A stretch of DNA of 64,000 nucleotides, taken from assembly GCA_914767715.1 (NCBI GenBank), contig OU612075.1, forward strand, positions 8,930,001-8,994,000, read 5' to 3'. This document shows, piece by piece, positions 12,301 to 27,300 of the stretch; positions within the stretch are counted from its first letter, which is position 1, and each line of letters begins with the position of its first letter. Under the pieces are notes generated by a model. That model worked only from the letters and a program-made list of their open reading frames with translations. It did no database searches and was not told the DNA's origin. A program made the position numbers and the translations under genes. The stretch is from Membranipora membranacea. Taxonomy: Eukaryota > Bryozoa > Gymnolaemata > Cheilostomatida > Membraniporidae.

Positions 12301-15300
12301 ACACTTTTTATTTTTTGCAAAAAAAAAAAAGTGGGCTCGCTAAGAAGAGCAAGAATGGAGGGGTTCTATAAAAACTCTTACTGGCCTGTACATTCTTCCC
12401 CTCATATCACTATTGTTGTTGATTGTGTGAGAGTGTCTCAGTGAGCCTAAGCTCCATCTCACAGACCTGCCCGACTACACGCATCAAACACATTATGGTA
12501 GAACCAAGGAGTTAGAGGGAAGGAGGGTGGTCATGTGACCAATCCAATGATACTATATATGACCTAACTACCGACCCACGAAAAATAAAATGGCTGAACA
12601 AGATGAATAATTTCAATTGCATATTGTGGCAGTAAACACATTAAGATAGCACGTATTATCAAATAAAGAATCCTCATCATTAGAAAAAATCTTTCTGTTG
12701 CCAAGTAAACCCAGCTGAATTACTGTCTTGTTAAGATTATCATGGCCAAAGTTGTAAAAATCCTGAAATCACGCCATTTTCACCTTTGTACTCTATGGAA
12801 ATTCCAGCACATGCACCTAGCACTTGTTTGTTGATATCATATGAAAGAGCAAACTCTGATTGGTTACCCAAACTAAATAAAATGAACAAACTATATTCAG
12901 GGGTAGTATGTATCAAGATTTTTTTTTTAGTTCTTCATTAATCAGCCATTAAATAGTCAAACTTTGTCGAAAGTGAACTTTACCTTAGTTACAGTGAAGA
13001 TGGTAGTACTTTTTTTTCCCAGAATGGTAAACACCTCATGATCACCCTAGTCTTTACCATTTTTCTAGGTTCTACCCCTGTTTTTTTTAAGTGGTGATTC
13101 TCTTCTTGACCCACAAAGATATCAGCCTCTCAAATTTGTTAACCTTAGCATGTACCTCCAAAAGCAGAGAGGAGTTAAAAACGGGTTATCCTCTCATGTT
13201 AATTTAGTTTCGACCAATCATATTGGGGCAATTCGTCACACCCCTATTTATGCAAATGCAAACAGTCTGAACATAAAACGCTTATTGTCACGTGACCACC
13301 CTCCTTCCCTCTAACTCCTTGGTAGAACTAAGGCTATTTAATGCTAGTGAGAGTGTCTCAGTAAGCCTAAGCTCCATCTCACAGATCTGCTTGACTACAT
13401 GCATCAAACAGATTATAGTACACCTAAGGCTAATCGAATTTCAGACCATTCACATTATTCAGATAGTACTGAAATTGTCACACATTTTGGGGGACCAAGA
13501 AAGTAGGGGACAGGCCGCCTTATTACAAGGCCAAGGAACTTTTTTTTATGACTTAATGATTTTTATATATTATAAATTATGATCTTTTTTTCAACATGTT
13601 ATCAGTGGTTTCTTTCTCTAACAACGATCAATAGAAAGGTTATCCAATATAAATATCGATAAAATTTCGAAATCGGAACATGTGCACCAAAGCTTTCATA
13701 GGGAGAAACTTACCATCATAGAGCCTTGTCGACCAACACCAATCTTTCTAACAATCTGACCTCCTCGCCCTACAACAACGTGGAAATATTTCTCTACACA
13801 TGTGACAGACATTATTTTGTTCTTTAAAACAACTAGAAATATTGCAATAAATGCAGCATCGATGTAGTAATCGCTGAAAATCACAGACTGTCAGGACAAT
13901 AGTGCTGGCTATGTGACGGCAATAAACCTCTATGCCGCTCGCACTCTGAGCGGTTACTAGGGCGAGTTGAGGAGACTTTTAATTGCACACCAGCATCTTT
14001 ATTGCTCTCTCAAACAACACACACTAAACTGAGTAAAAACTATCTCTTATATTATAGTATTACCAAAAGGATGTGAAAAAACTAGATAATAGCACAGAGT
14101 AAGGATAAACAGAGGGGACACTTCAATGATCGTTATAGTGCCTGCGGTTTTTGATTAACTGGGGGAAAATTGTGCACAGCTGGATGCCGAAAACTCATTA
14201 TCTCTATATGTTATCATGTCATTTTTCTTGCAGACATCTCTACCTTTGATGGGCCATAATTCATTCTGTATTTATCCTAAAGACTGATTTCCAACTTTGT
14301 TGGAATGTCCAACCTTCAGGCTATACACCATATTATTTTCATTTTTTGCTAGGATACATAGGCTATGAGCTATCTGCATTTGTAAAATGAGTTTTATTAT
14401 ATAGATTTACGTGTGACAATTGATAAACTTCTGGACATAAAAATTAGGAAATGTCCGTGTATTGACCCAGGCCACATGTAAATCTTTATGATATAACTCA
14501 TTTTAAAAACACAGATAGCTCATAGCCTATGTATCCTAGCAAAAGATGACAACAATATGGTGTATAGCTTGAAGGTTGGACATTCTAACAAAGTGTAAAT
14601 TCAGTCTTTAGGATAAATACAGAATGAATTATGGCCCATCAAAGGTAGAGATGTCTGCAAGAAAAATGACATTATAACATATAGAGATAATGAGTTTTCG
14701 GCATCCAGCTGTGCACAATTTTCCCCCAGTTAATCAAAAACCCCAGGCACTATAACGATCATTGAAGTGTCCTCTCTGTATATCCTTACTCTGTGATAAT
14801 AGCAAAGTGATAATTAATTGGCTCACACTCATCAAGAAGGCAAAGCGTAACGCCACACACCAGGACATAGCCCATAAGTTGATCATAGTTAATGTAATAA
14901 CTGTTTATTAAAAGGTTATTATTTCTGCCACTGGAAGTGAATAAGAAATGTTTAATATTATGGCATTTCCAGTGACAGCCAGAACGGTCACTGTCATGAT
15001 CTGATACATGACAGGTGATGGCTGTTACAGCTACAACAGAAATAAAACTATCTATTCTGAAACTTTTTGACTAGCCATACTATTCTGCATCTTGTATTTA
15101 CAACACCACCTCCCCAAGCATAGCAACAGAGCTGAGATGTTTCAACTTGCTGTTCGATTATATCCTCAGAGAGTATACAGGTGTCCCTTTCAATTTCGTC
15201 AGCAAGAGACAATGCAGTACATCTAAAGCTGCGTTTAGAACAATTGGAAGGTGTTTAAATAAAATCCTTACGCAGCTCAATTGATACTGGAATTTATCAA

Positions 15301-18300
15301 CAGTTGGTTCAGATAATGTTTAAACATTTTTTTCCGGAGCGCAGTCGCAGTAAAATCAAGGATACCTTCACCCAAGGAGTTAGAGACTCCTTGCTTAACT
15401 GCAACCAAAGCTTTGCTAGCGCATCTTTTTTTATCAGGAACCCGAGAGGGATTGCTATACTGGGTTTATGAAGCACAAGGGGTGTAAGCGTACAATAGAA
15501 TGAAGGCATTATATATCAGATGCGGTCTATTGTTACCCATAGCAAGTATATATGGGAGTAAAATGGTGTATACAGAAGTTATAAAATAATAGCGCATACT
15601 AAAATCACACCAATGCATACCATCGTCCGAGTCAGGGTTGTTCTTATCTGTACACATACAAGGATTTTGAATTTTCAAGAGAAAAAAGACACAGAAATGC
15701 TATATTTGAAGTAAATCGCATGAATCTTGGCATAACACCCAGAACCAGTTGGATTTTAGGCGAATGGGATGAATAGCTTCCATCCAAGGAGTAATTATGA
15801 GGGGATGGTAATCTTTGGCAATGAAGTATGGATACAATGATCAGAATGTCACAAAAAATATGCTGGGGGTCTGTCAATTGAAATCTGCTAAATCACTAGA
15901 TGTTGATGATTTCAGTTGCTGAGTGAGCGAGATCTGTCAGAGGACTTGATCTCAAATTTCTCACTGATTAGTCGAGAGACCTGTCTGGTAGCGAATTTGC
16001 CTAATTGAAAGGCGAAACCAGCGAGGATTTACAGCGATGTGATAATCATTGACATGTAAATACTTATTTATGAATGTTTCCGGCAAATATAAGGCTCAAA
16101 ATTTCCTCGTTCTAATTGAAAGATGACAAGGGCAAGGATAGCCAGCGACTAGATTTTGACAATTGTCCATTCTAATTAATCATTCTAATTGAAAGCTGAA
16201 AGGGCCGGGATTTTCAGCGATTTGATTGCTATAGTTATGATCAAAAATGCATCGCTGATTCTAATTGGCTATCCACAATACTGACCTTCAGGTATAGGTG
16301 TCATAGCGGCCTGTACTACACTATATAGTGAGTTATCTGGTGCTACATTACCGATGCTACGCTTAAACCGCTCCAGCCTCTTATTCTTCTCTTGTAACTG
16401 ATACATTAGATTAGATCTGTCATCCATATCAACATCTGATCGCAGCTCTCGGGCATCCATCTACAACAACAACAATAATATCTAAAGCAACAGAAACAAT
16501 TAAAACAGCAACAACAACAGCAACAATACTAACAACAGCATCTAAAACATCAACAACAGCAGCATCTTCAACATGAGCAAGACAATCTGTTGTTACTGTC
16601 CACCATTATGGATGTTGTCTTTATTATAGTAAAGTGCCTGGTGGGAAGTTACTCAAACGATCAACAAACCAAATGTTCGAGGCCAAATATATGGTCGATG
16701 AGATTTTCAGTAGTGTGATGTTTGTTGGGCCCCACCGTAAACTAGCAAAATCAGGTAGGATGGCTGATAGTGGAGGGCCAAAAAAATCACACAAAAAATG
16801 ACAGTTGGGAGCTTAAGATAATGTCAAAGACCGATCCGAATATAAACATATCATATACCGTTGGGAAGCTGCCGAGCTACTGAAAATAAATACCTGAACA
16901 AAAACTTGATTTGATCACGTTGTGTCATTTTAGGGAGGAAATGGGGCAGAAAACGCTGTTTTTTTTCAATGCAGATGGAGGTGTCAAATTAATTGCAAGA
17001 AAGTTCAACACAGGTGGAATGTATACTTGGAGATTGCGTTCATCGTTAAATTTGATTTTCTTTGATATATGACTAGTCTTAATTGACTTTTTACGTCACG
17101 CCATACAACGCATTTTTTTTGGTGAAGCCATCAAAATATGCGAAATTTCAATCATTAATTCAGAACAGATCATAGGCTTGAAACAAAATTAATTATGATT
17201 TCCTCTTAGAATACACTTCAAATGTCATACACATAATGTCAAATATGCTGCCCGAATGACCATTATTGTGGCCAAACAAAGTTTTTTTGGAAGTTCTCAC
17301 ATACGAAGCCGCTTTCATTAACCATGGTGCACACAGGAAATTCCAACAGAATTTTTCAATGCATCTTCATTTTTCTTGAATTTAACGCAAAAGAATGCCA
17401 ACAATTTTTTTTGGGACTTTTGAGGTGTTTTTGGGCATTCTCCCTAAAATGACACAACGCCATCGAATCAAGTTTTTGTTCAGTTATTAATTTTCAGTAG
17501 CTCGGCAGCTTTCCAACAGTATATGATATGTTGATATTCGGATCGGTCTTTGACATTACCTTAAACTAGGTATAGCCTAGGGTCCAATAATACACATTGT
17601 ATGACCTTTTGTCAATGTCATGAATGACCGCCCTTATTCAAAATGAAAGAAATTCTGGCTGACATTTTCTTCACTACTTGGCAGTGAATATCTCTGCTCA
17701 TGGGTATTTCCCAAACATGAGGCTACTTTTCCCAGAGTCTGACTGGAAAACTCTCATACCTGAAGCAATATAGTAGGTGGCATGAATAGAAATCAATAGA
17801 TATTTCAGTTTTAGCGCTCCCCTTGATTAACTTATAACACTCAAGAGCAGACAACTCCAGCAAGATTCTGCATTGTTCTCAGACTTTCCCTCGCCGGGGG
17901 CCGTCGGGCAAAAGTCTGGGGGGCTCAGACTAGGTATATTACAATGTATTAGGAAGTTTTATTCTGTTTAAAAATTTTCTCATCTGGTTATGTTGAGAGA
18001 TGTATACATACACTGGAGCCGGGCTGGGTGAGAAGTAATCTGAACTGTTGAGCACTCGTAAGATCATTAGTTATCACACTCTGCTGTCTCTGGAATTTCT
18101 TACGCTGCACCGATGTCGGCAATTCATCTGTGAATTACATAAACGAATTTAACGGGCTTTATTACTGCTCAAGGATTAAGACAATGATGAAAACATCCAT
18201 TACTGATCTATTCAATAAGGTTGAAAGTGTTTATAAATGAGAGAGCTAAAAAGATCTCATGTTGTATAAAAATATATGTCACAGATAAAATTAAAAAAAT

Positions 18301-21300
18301 CATTTAGTCGTGCCAGTATTTGATGATAGGACATTTTGACCTGAGCACCATTCTTGATATATATATATATTATAATATATATACATATATATGAAATCAT
18401 TTATAATATAATATAATATATTTTTGATCAAATAAGTCCAGAAGCTAGTGCGGAGTAAATAAAGGGGAGCTGTTCCAAACTTGTGGGAAGGTTAAGTTAC
18501 ATTGTACAAACTTGTTCAGTGGAAGGGGAGGTTGAATATTGTCATTGGCCAAGTTTGGCAGAAGGCTGTGTTTAGCCGGTGCAAATAGAAACAATTTACA
18601 GTCCATAAAGAAACAGCATATCCAAAGCGAGGAGGAAGATTTGAGCAGCCAAAGCAACCAGAAAGCAGAACCTAATTTTCTAAATCAATTTCACTCTCGC
18701 TGTCATTCAGTTGTAAAAGAAATTTGTGAGTAATTCAAGCCTACAAAATGATCACAACAGATCCATCATACCAGCTTCAAAAACATCGTCATCTAAAACT
18801 GTCCAGATATTGTAAAAGATCATAACTTTCATTATGAAATGTTTCAACAAATAGTTGCAGGGCCATAAACTTTTGAATTCCTGCATTAACGGAGTTGTAA
18901 CTGAATGCTTCAGCGTAGCACAACCAATGGTCGGTTGTCTGCACAAGCTCTGTTCATTACAGTTGATATAGCTCATAACAAACAAATATTTATGAGTACC
19001 ATCCCAGAGCTAAGTCTAATTTGAAATTATGAACAGTTAACTTAGGTGAAAGAGAGTGTTCTGCTAATGGAATACCTTATATGGAATAAATAATGGCTAA
19101 CCAACCTACGTATAAATCAGCCACCATTACCTTATGCGTTGGCTATGATTGGCTGTTGGGTGGGAGAGACAGCCAATCACAGTAAACACATCAAGTAATG
19201 ATGTCTCCCACCCAACAGCCAATCAGAAGACATGATTACCTATAATGTTGGCTCTGATTGGCTGTTGGAAGGGAGCGACAGCCAATCAGTACCACGAGGT
19301 ATCCCCCACCCAACAACCAATCAAAACCAGGCTAAGACACCATAATAATGTACATACCCTCGAGCATATCTGGTGTGACATAAGCGATATCGTCCACATG
19401 CTCAGGCTCCTCTATATCTCCGAATCTGGTCAGCTGACTGAGCAGAGAAGCTCTCGGATGGTGACGAGCCATAGTAGCTACAGCTGGATGTAATGAACCT
19501 ACACTGTCTTCTATTGGTCTGTAAGTATTGAAAACCGAATGATATACAGAGCTTTATAATTCAGAGATATAAATACATATATCGAGTTTCATATAGGAGT
19601 TGATATACAGTGTGATTTATTATACTCATATTGATGGTAGATATTTATTGACAGATTTTTTATATACTCATTATCTGTATCTCAAAATCAGTGAGAGACC
19701 TTCGAGAAACTGAACATATTCTATTTTGTTAGACATGCTGGAGTAACTTCCCAAACGAAAGAGTTAGCTCACTACACATGTAGTGACACATTGTATGATA
19801 GTGTGATACATATCTACGTAAACATTAGCTTAGCTTGTTGCATGTAACTGATTTGAACTTTTTAAATAATTTTTATAGACTCATTCCATCATGTAATGCC
19901 AACTGGTCTCAAAATATGCCCTTCGATATGATCAGCCCATCGATATTACTGGCACCGTATGCTGTGGATATCTTCAGATATAATACAATACTTACTGGGG
20001 TCCCTCTATGGCACTGATAGACTTTTTTATATACTTTTCGGCAGCATCGCAACCCTTCAGATTCGCAAAATGCTGTCTACAAATAATCAAAAACGAAACA
20101 ATGTATCAAACCTGAGCACAATTTAGTTTTGAAGCATGGTGGAAAGACTATTTTCTTACAATGAGGTCAAGATGGTGCTGGGGACCCAACGTCCCAAACA
20201 ACTGTTTTGTTCAGAAGCACCTTCTACACTTATCTCATAGACTTATCATCGTTATATAAATCTGCTGTAAAATCTCGATATAAAGTTTAGTTGTTTTGGA
20301 CAATAAAACATTAACTATTAATCAAATATTTAATAAGTGTTTAACACATAGCGTACCTTCAACTTGTACCTACACCTATGAGGGTGGAATACTTTGTCTC
20401 CACATTAAGTCTTTATCTGATCTCCCCCCCCCCCCCACCACTCCTAAGCCTATGTCGCATGTTTTGGGCAGTGACCGGTCTCTCAATTTTGAAGGGGACT
20501 GTGTGTACAGAGTATAAGTTGATAAGCTATGAGACATCTAGTGTGTATGACTCAAATCCAATAAGACCGTATCACATCACTTTACGCCTGACTCTGATAC
20601 ACATCTGTACTCACTTGAGAGCGATCTTTTCGTATAACTTCATGATCTTCTCATCCTTTCTAAGAGGATTTCTCTGTAGTTTATGTTTGATATACTTGTC
20701 ATCTAAATGTATCAACCAGTCCTGAAAATACAGATTCAGTGATAAATCAATGCTTAATTTTTGAATGTAGTGATAAGCAATTCCCGAGGGATTCGGAATA
20801 AGTATGAGATCAAATGTAAAAACTTACATTCAAAAAGGACCTTAGCAGAAACAGAGAGGGGCCAAAGTCACTTGATTACATGTAATTGAGAATAATCATT
20901 ACTCACATAGAAAAAGAATTGACCATGTTTGCCTACGATCTCTTCTATTCCAGCCATGACATGATCAGTAACATTTGAGTTGAGCTCAGTGAATAAATGA
21001 AGCTTTTCTTCTTTGTTTTGTTTGCGAATATCTAACAAGCTGACTAGAGGTTTTATAGTCCCGCCCTAAAACAGAGTACAAAACAACATGGTTAACTTTA
21101 ACAGATACCATAACAACATAGTATATTACTAACCGCTACCATATATCATATGAGTTTACTTTTACAGAGTACAAAACGACATAGTATTTTGGATTGAAGT
21201 AGCAACAGTTATATGATTACCGCGATGGTCAGTCAACAGCGTCAAATCTTTACAGAAAACAAGCATGGCACATCACACACTTCACAATGTATTTTGAATA

Positions 21301-24300
21301 CAAGCTGGGTTGCAGAATGCTGGGTTGCAGAATGCTGGGTTGCAGATCGCTGGCCAACATAGTTTATCAGCAGAAGCAACAAAACATCATGCCATCTGTA
21401 CATCATGTCTTCTCAAATGAACAGAATGTCAACGAGAAGATTATTCACTTCAGAGGTGAAGTGTACCTCCTCACAGCAAAAAATTAAGAAGGAAACAATC
21501 TACAGACCTGTACAAACACTGTGAAGATAATGACTACCAGTGTCGTAGTCATAAACATACTCTGTATCTTCTGATCTAGTTTTCCTGTCAGCAGAGAGAC
21601 CAGAGAGAAGGCTACAGCACCTCGTAAACCTCCGTACGCCTACAAACAATCAAACAATGATAAGAGGTGCAGTTATTTACAGGTAGGGTGATGGCAAAAC
21701 CCTCACAAGTACAGGTGATACGCACACAAGCCGACATTGCAAACAAAGACACTAGATAGCAAGTTCACAATACAGTTTGTACATATGACAATACGGAACC
21801 CACCCGATATTAGGCGCTGGGATAATACCAAATTGATGCCTTAACTTAACATAAACTTTTTCTACGCCTGCACTAAGGTGCACTAAGTAAATGGGAATAA
21901 TGATCGCCCATAAGTAGATCTGAAGAATCAATACAATCAATTGAGATTTAATGCTGGATCCAGAATGATTAGCAATGGGTAATCTTGACGCAGATTTTGT
22001 GTTTATTGTGAAATTATATTTTGTGAGGATTTTTGTGTGAATAAACTTGATATACACTGACCATTATAAACTGCTCTCTGTGTGTTATTTGTCGAAGTCT
22101 CAAAGTATTCACGACTCTGCTGAGTCCGTATGTAACTAAAATAAGAAAATGAAAACATTATTCTGCAATTCGTTGGTGAAAGGAGAGAGCAGACAACAAA
22201 TAAAAATGCATGGTAATGCCGTGTTCTAATTTCACATCGAATAATATAAGTCACATGCGCTAGAAATCTATATTAACAGGGTATGATTACTCAAAATTAC
22301 ATGCTTCAGGCTATGAGAATAGGGACAAACCTCTCTGATGTGTTGTAACAAAGAGACAGACATGCCATCTGTATGGTGACAATAGTTGGTGAGGCTATTA
22401 TTTTGATGTCAAACTTACTTATAAATCTACCGATGAGAGTAAGTAGTACTGTTGCTATAATGAATCCTGTATGCCATTCGTGGTCCAGTCTAACCAAGTT
22501 TAGTCCCAGGTACAGAAATATCACTGAGTCCGAGGCGTTGCTGTGATATAGTAAAAAACAGTAGAGGGCCATATTCAGAAATATACAATATCTGTGAGCT
22601 TATTGATTGCTATCATGTCTGAATAAGTAGTAAAACTTCTTGTCGTCAATGTCAAAATTTATTACTTCATGTACACCCAATTTAAATGGTAACACTAGAT
22701 ATATTTTACCAGTTAATATTAATGTAAGATATTTATAAGAACCTTTACTGTAGCAATGTGACAAGATTGATTTTAAGGCACTTTTTGGCATGAATATTCA
22801 TCGATTAACTGACATTGATGAAATAAACTTCTTGAATAAAATGACAGTATGTTTATATGGCATATATATATCTTAGCTGACTCACCTTGCCATTTTAGTG
22901 AAGTATTTGACAGTGACATATGATTTATGAGAGATGTTGTGGAATGCGTATTGAGCTTGTATCAGACCACACATGGTGAGACTATATCAAAAGAGAAAAT
23001 GTGCAGATGATATTTATATTTATACATATATATATATATATGTGCAGATGTTATTTATGTATATATATATATATATGATCTTGTCCTAGCTGGAAGATTC
23101 AACCCCTTCTTGTTCAGGCCAGACCAGACTTCTTGCACAAAACCCAAAGTTAGATCCTATATACATGTCATTGTACGAAAAGTTTGTCATTTGCTACACC
23201 ATTCTGAAAGAAAATATGTTTCCTGGTTTGTTTTCTGGTTTAGACTATGCTCACCACACTTTCCTTTGGATCAACACACACATATATATAGTATATATTA
23301 ATAATATATATTAATATCAATATTAATATATTAATTATATATTAATAATAATAATGCTTAATAATAATAATTCACTCATTCTTATTACTCTATATAAACC
23401 ACATCCTTGACTAGCGAGTATGGTAGGTTTAATCTTACCCAACAATGCCAGAGAAGTGGAATAGCTCTGATGATACCCAGGATAGATAGGCCAGCGAGAA
23501 CAAGATCAAAGGCTCAATCACTACAACAAGCATAGATTGTAGCATCAACAGTAACATTAACAATAACATGATGATAACATATTAACAATGGATCAACCAA
23601 CAGAGTCATATTAAGCTGAGAAAGGCATAGCAGTGTAACGTCCTCACATTTTAATTGTTACAAAATGCATTCTGCACACTTGTACTCGGAATGGATCATT
23701 AAATTAAGGAAGGTGCGTCTCAATAAAAGAGATAGCCAAGTATGAAATTTATTCAGGACTCCTTTGATTGCTCAAACATTGTCTGGGTTGTTTTTAGTGG
23801 CATTACTAACCACTGCCCACCTAGTGATTGGGCTGATTATATATTGGCTGATGTTGGAATGCCACCATCAGTTAGCGAGGCAGATTTTAACTACTTTAAC
23901 TAATCCATGGCGAAAACAGAAGATAAAACAAACCTCTTGTTTCGACGGTGTATTTTGTGAGTAGAGACGTCAGAGCACCAAAAAACATTCCTATAAGAAT
24001 ACCACCGAAACTTGTGGCAAAAAATTTGAGCAGAGCTATCACATACATAGATGCTGTAATCTCCTGACCCTCTTCCATGAAACAGTTCATGCCTTCCACA
24101 GTATGATATAATACCAAGGTCACAGCATCTGTCCAATAGAAGAAAGAATCTTATGTTAGAATAAGAACCAGCATGCTTCTCTCTATGGGGTTTCGCTCTT
24201 AACAATCGGGCTAATTTTCCTCTCACCTTCCTACTTTCACACTGTATGCGTCATTTTATCGAATTACATAATTTAAGTTTCAAGGATGGATGCGTATCAC

Positions 24301-27300
24301 TTCCTGAGATAAAGCCGAAAAATAATGCCCCTCCAGATATTGTTTATTTGTTTTTCTTTTAATTTCTCCTTGCAGGTCACATAATTGTCACGACATAATG
24401 GCATTTTAGTCGAGTGAAGGTATTGGCTGTTGTGATAATAGCTTTCATGGTAGCAATAAAGATAGATTGGGAAACTAAGCGTGAGCTATTCAAAAACTTT
24501 ATGAATATCCATGTACACATCTATCTGTGGTTCGCTGCAGTAAGCACATCATGTCAATATTTTGGATTTGCGCCCTGTTTTCTATGGAACCATAACTCCT
24601 AACCAACTCTTTTTTTCGATCCAGGCATTGAGCTCGGGACAAACAACCTGATCCTTGCAGAGAGTATTTTATGATGGCATGTGGTCAACTTGAATATGTC
24701 AATGTTGATGGATGGTCAATAATGTAATTATAGCAAAAATAACAGTAATTGGTCGCTATGGTAAAAATGAAAACCAAAGTTAGTAAGTGAATCACACGCA
24801 CATACCATTGAGCAAAGATTCACCGAATACAAGAAAGTATAGTACACTGTTCACTCCAATCTCTTGGAAGATGGCCAATACCTAAAATAAACAAAGGTAT
24901 TAGTGAGATAGTAAGCTTATCAGAAATACAAATACAAGGAGAGGTTTGTGAAGTTCATAGCATACTACTAGGAGGTATTAATAGCCTCTTAGAGGAATAT
25001 CGCGTTACTACTCCGGCTTAGACAAATATTTGATCAGCAAAAGTCAACTTAAGACATTATCATACTATAGTTATATACAAGTAAAACAACAGCAACAAAA
25101 TTCATTGCCTTACCTTAAAAAGTACATAACAGAATCACTCCACAATCGAACGCACGCTAAGACTTAGACCGGTGTTGTGTTAGGTAATGGACACTCACTG
25201 GTTGTTAAAAAGCAACAGCAGCAACATTCGCTTGTTTACCTCATTAATATCTTAACAAAAATTATAAGTAATTAACTTATCTTTTTTACAGTAAATGAGT
25301 TTGCTAAGATTACAACAAATTATCGAAGCGGTGTTCCATAAAGCTTCCGCACTTTTCATGATTGATGATAATGCGGCACATTCAAACCATAACCAAATAC
25401 CCTAGGAAATTTATTTTTAGCTAGATCCTAGATCAGCTACATCATATCTGACTTAATATTAGCTAGTACCAATTTCCATTATCTAACTTGGAAGCATCTT
25501 AAATTAAAAGCTTAAATTTTTGCTATTTCAAGCCGGTGTAAAAGGAGAACTGTTCTTCATGAGAAAATTTCACCAACAAAGATTTCCACCAAAAAATATT
25601 ATGGTAATATTTTAGCAGTTACCTGAGTGACCCAAATATTATTGAGCAATACATTTTTTCTCATGCATACTTTCAGCCTTTTACAGTGAAACATAAAAAT
25701 GTCTATCCCTCCAGCGAAAGTCCTCATTCATATCAAGTTATTATGAATTATTCTTATATTATTATTCTTATTATAGGATATTAAAATACATGATATATAA
25801 ATATTGACTCACAGCCACAGGGTCGACAGCTACTATGATAGAAGCAAAGAGCATACAATGTATAAATGATATCTTATCTCCTCCTGGTAAAGCACCCGCA
25901 TAGGAGAGACCGTATAGCACCGGACCTGAAAAATAGAGGGGAGACGACCATCAACACAACGCAGTCACAGGATTATGATTTAACTACAATCTTTAAAGCC
26001 TGGTTCACATTGTCCCAGACAGCCAGCCCAGAGAGCCATGCTAGACAAACATACTCTTTCTGGGACCATCTGGAATCAGCATCCCAGATGCCATCCCAAC
26101 GCTCTCTGGGATACTGTGAACCAGCCTTCAATCTCATTCATGTTTAAGAAGAAATGAACATCCAAGAACATCCAATAATTAACATAGTTTTCCAAGTATA
26201 GCATTCGGCATCCCAAGATATGAGCAGAAGAGCATCAGTGTCTAGCCTCTTTCAGAATACATCATATATATATTTATATGTTGTATCCTGTGTCTGCAAC
26301 ATGTGGTTAAAAGGTGCAAAAGCTAAAAAATTCAGTACTTATATTTAAAATTAATCCTCTAGGGAAGTTTTTTTATCAGTGATTATTATTCTGAAGAATT
26401 GCTTAGCATGTTTGCATAATAACTTGGACATGTCATGAATGTTATTTTACTTTTGTCAACCCTGAGGAAGGCCAAATAGGAAAATGTAAGAACAGCAGTG
26501 TATCTCCTACATTCTGTTGTTGGTGAACCAGAATTGTTCGCGAGCTCCACTTATTTGTTGTTTGACCCTTCATGCTCATTCAAAACAATACACTCCTACA
26601 TACTACATACTACCAGGTAGTAAACTCCTACATACTATGTAAGGCATCAGCGATAGGTAGCAAACGATAACCAGCAGCATGTACAATTATTAATGAGCAA
26701 ATCACAACGAGCAGAACTATCCTAACAAGATATCGCTACTCACTCATCTCCCAGGGGCCATTATAAGAGTACTCTTGTGATTATAGCAGTTTTAGAAGTA
26801 AAATAAGTTCAATGCCACAGACATGAGAAAGTGTAACATGAATGCAGATAATTCAATATAAATGAATTGGCAAGAATGCACAAAGGTAGGTAGCCCCCCC
26901 CCCCACTCTCCCTGTTTAATGAGTGGATATGAATTGGATGTAGTATAGTATGAGTGTTCAAGTGATGTCCAGGTTGCCAGGAGTGGCATTCAATTATTTA
27001 CCACACCCAGGTCGTTGTCGCGGTTGCTGTTAGTGGCATTCCCTTATAAACCACTACCCAACACATGATGTAGTTGTTAATGGTGTGCCACTATAATCCA
27101 ACCCGTAGAGTTTGAGCGCTTTGAGCATAATTATTGTTGCCAACTTACCAATAAAGAAACAACTTGTCACTGTTCCCTACAAATTACAAAATAAAAGAGT
27201 TTAGCAAGGGGTCAACAAACTAATTGTGCCTTAGTATGTGATGGGAAAATTTAACAAAACATCAAATCAAAGTGATGGTGAAAGTGGAACAAAGAATTTG

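Larger units (their letters stand above)
9383..20721 (-). other. Exchanger exons 17-25 (cytoplasmic tail)
   Basis: Exons: 20615-20721, 19996-20076, 19358-19518, 18012-18127, 16286-16460, 13714-13769, 11730-11825, 10940-11128 and 9383-10075. They encode a charged regulatory tail. The proximal part (DWLIHLDDKYIKHKLQ) matches the CHP-binding region of NHEs. Exon 21 is predicted helical and charged (QLQEKNKRLERFKRS). Exon 23 begins TPSRRFS, a good basophilic kinase (PKA-type) site at about Ser817. The last exon is low-complexity, rich in Ser, Gln, Asp and Glu, ending SSGHKT. The distal tail is not recognisable beyond the orthologous group. Confidence 0.85.
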
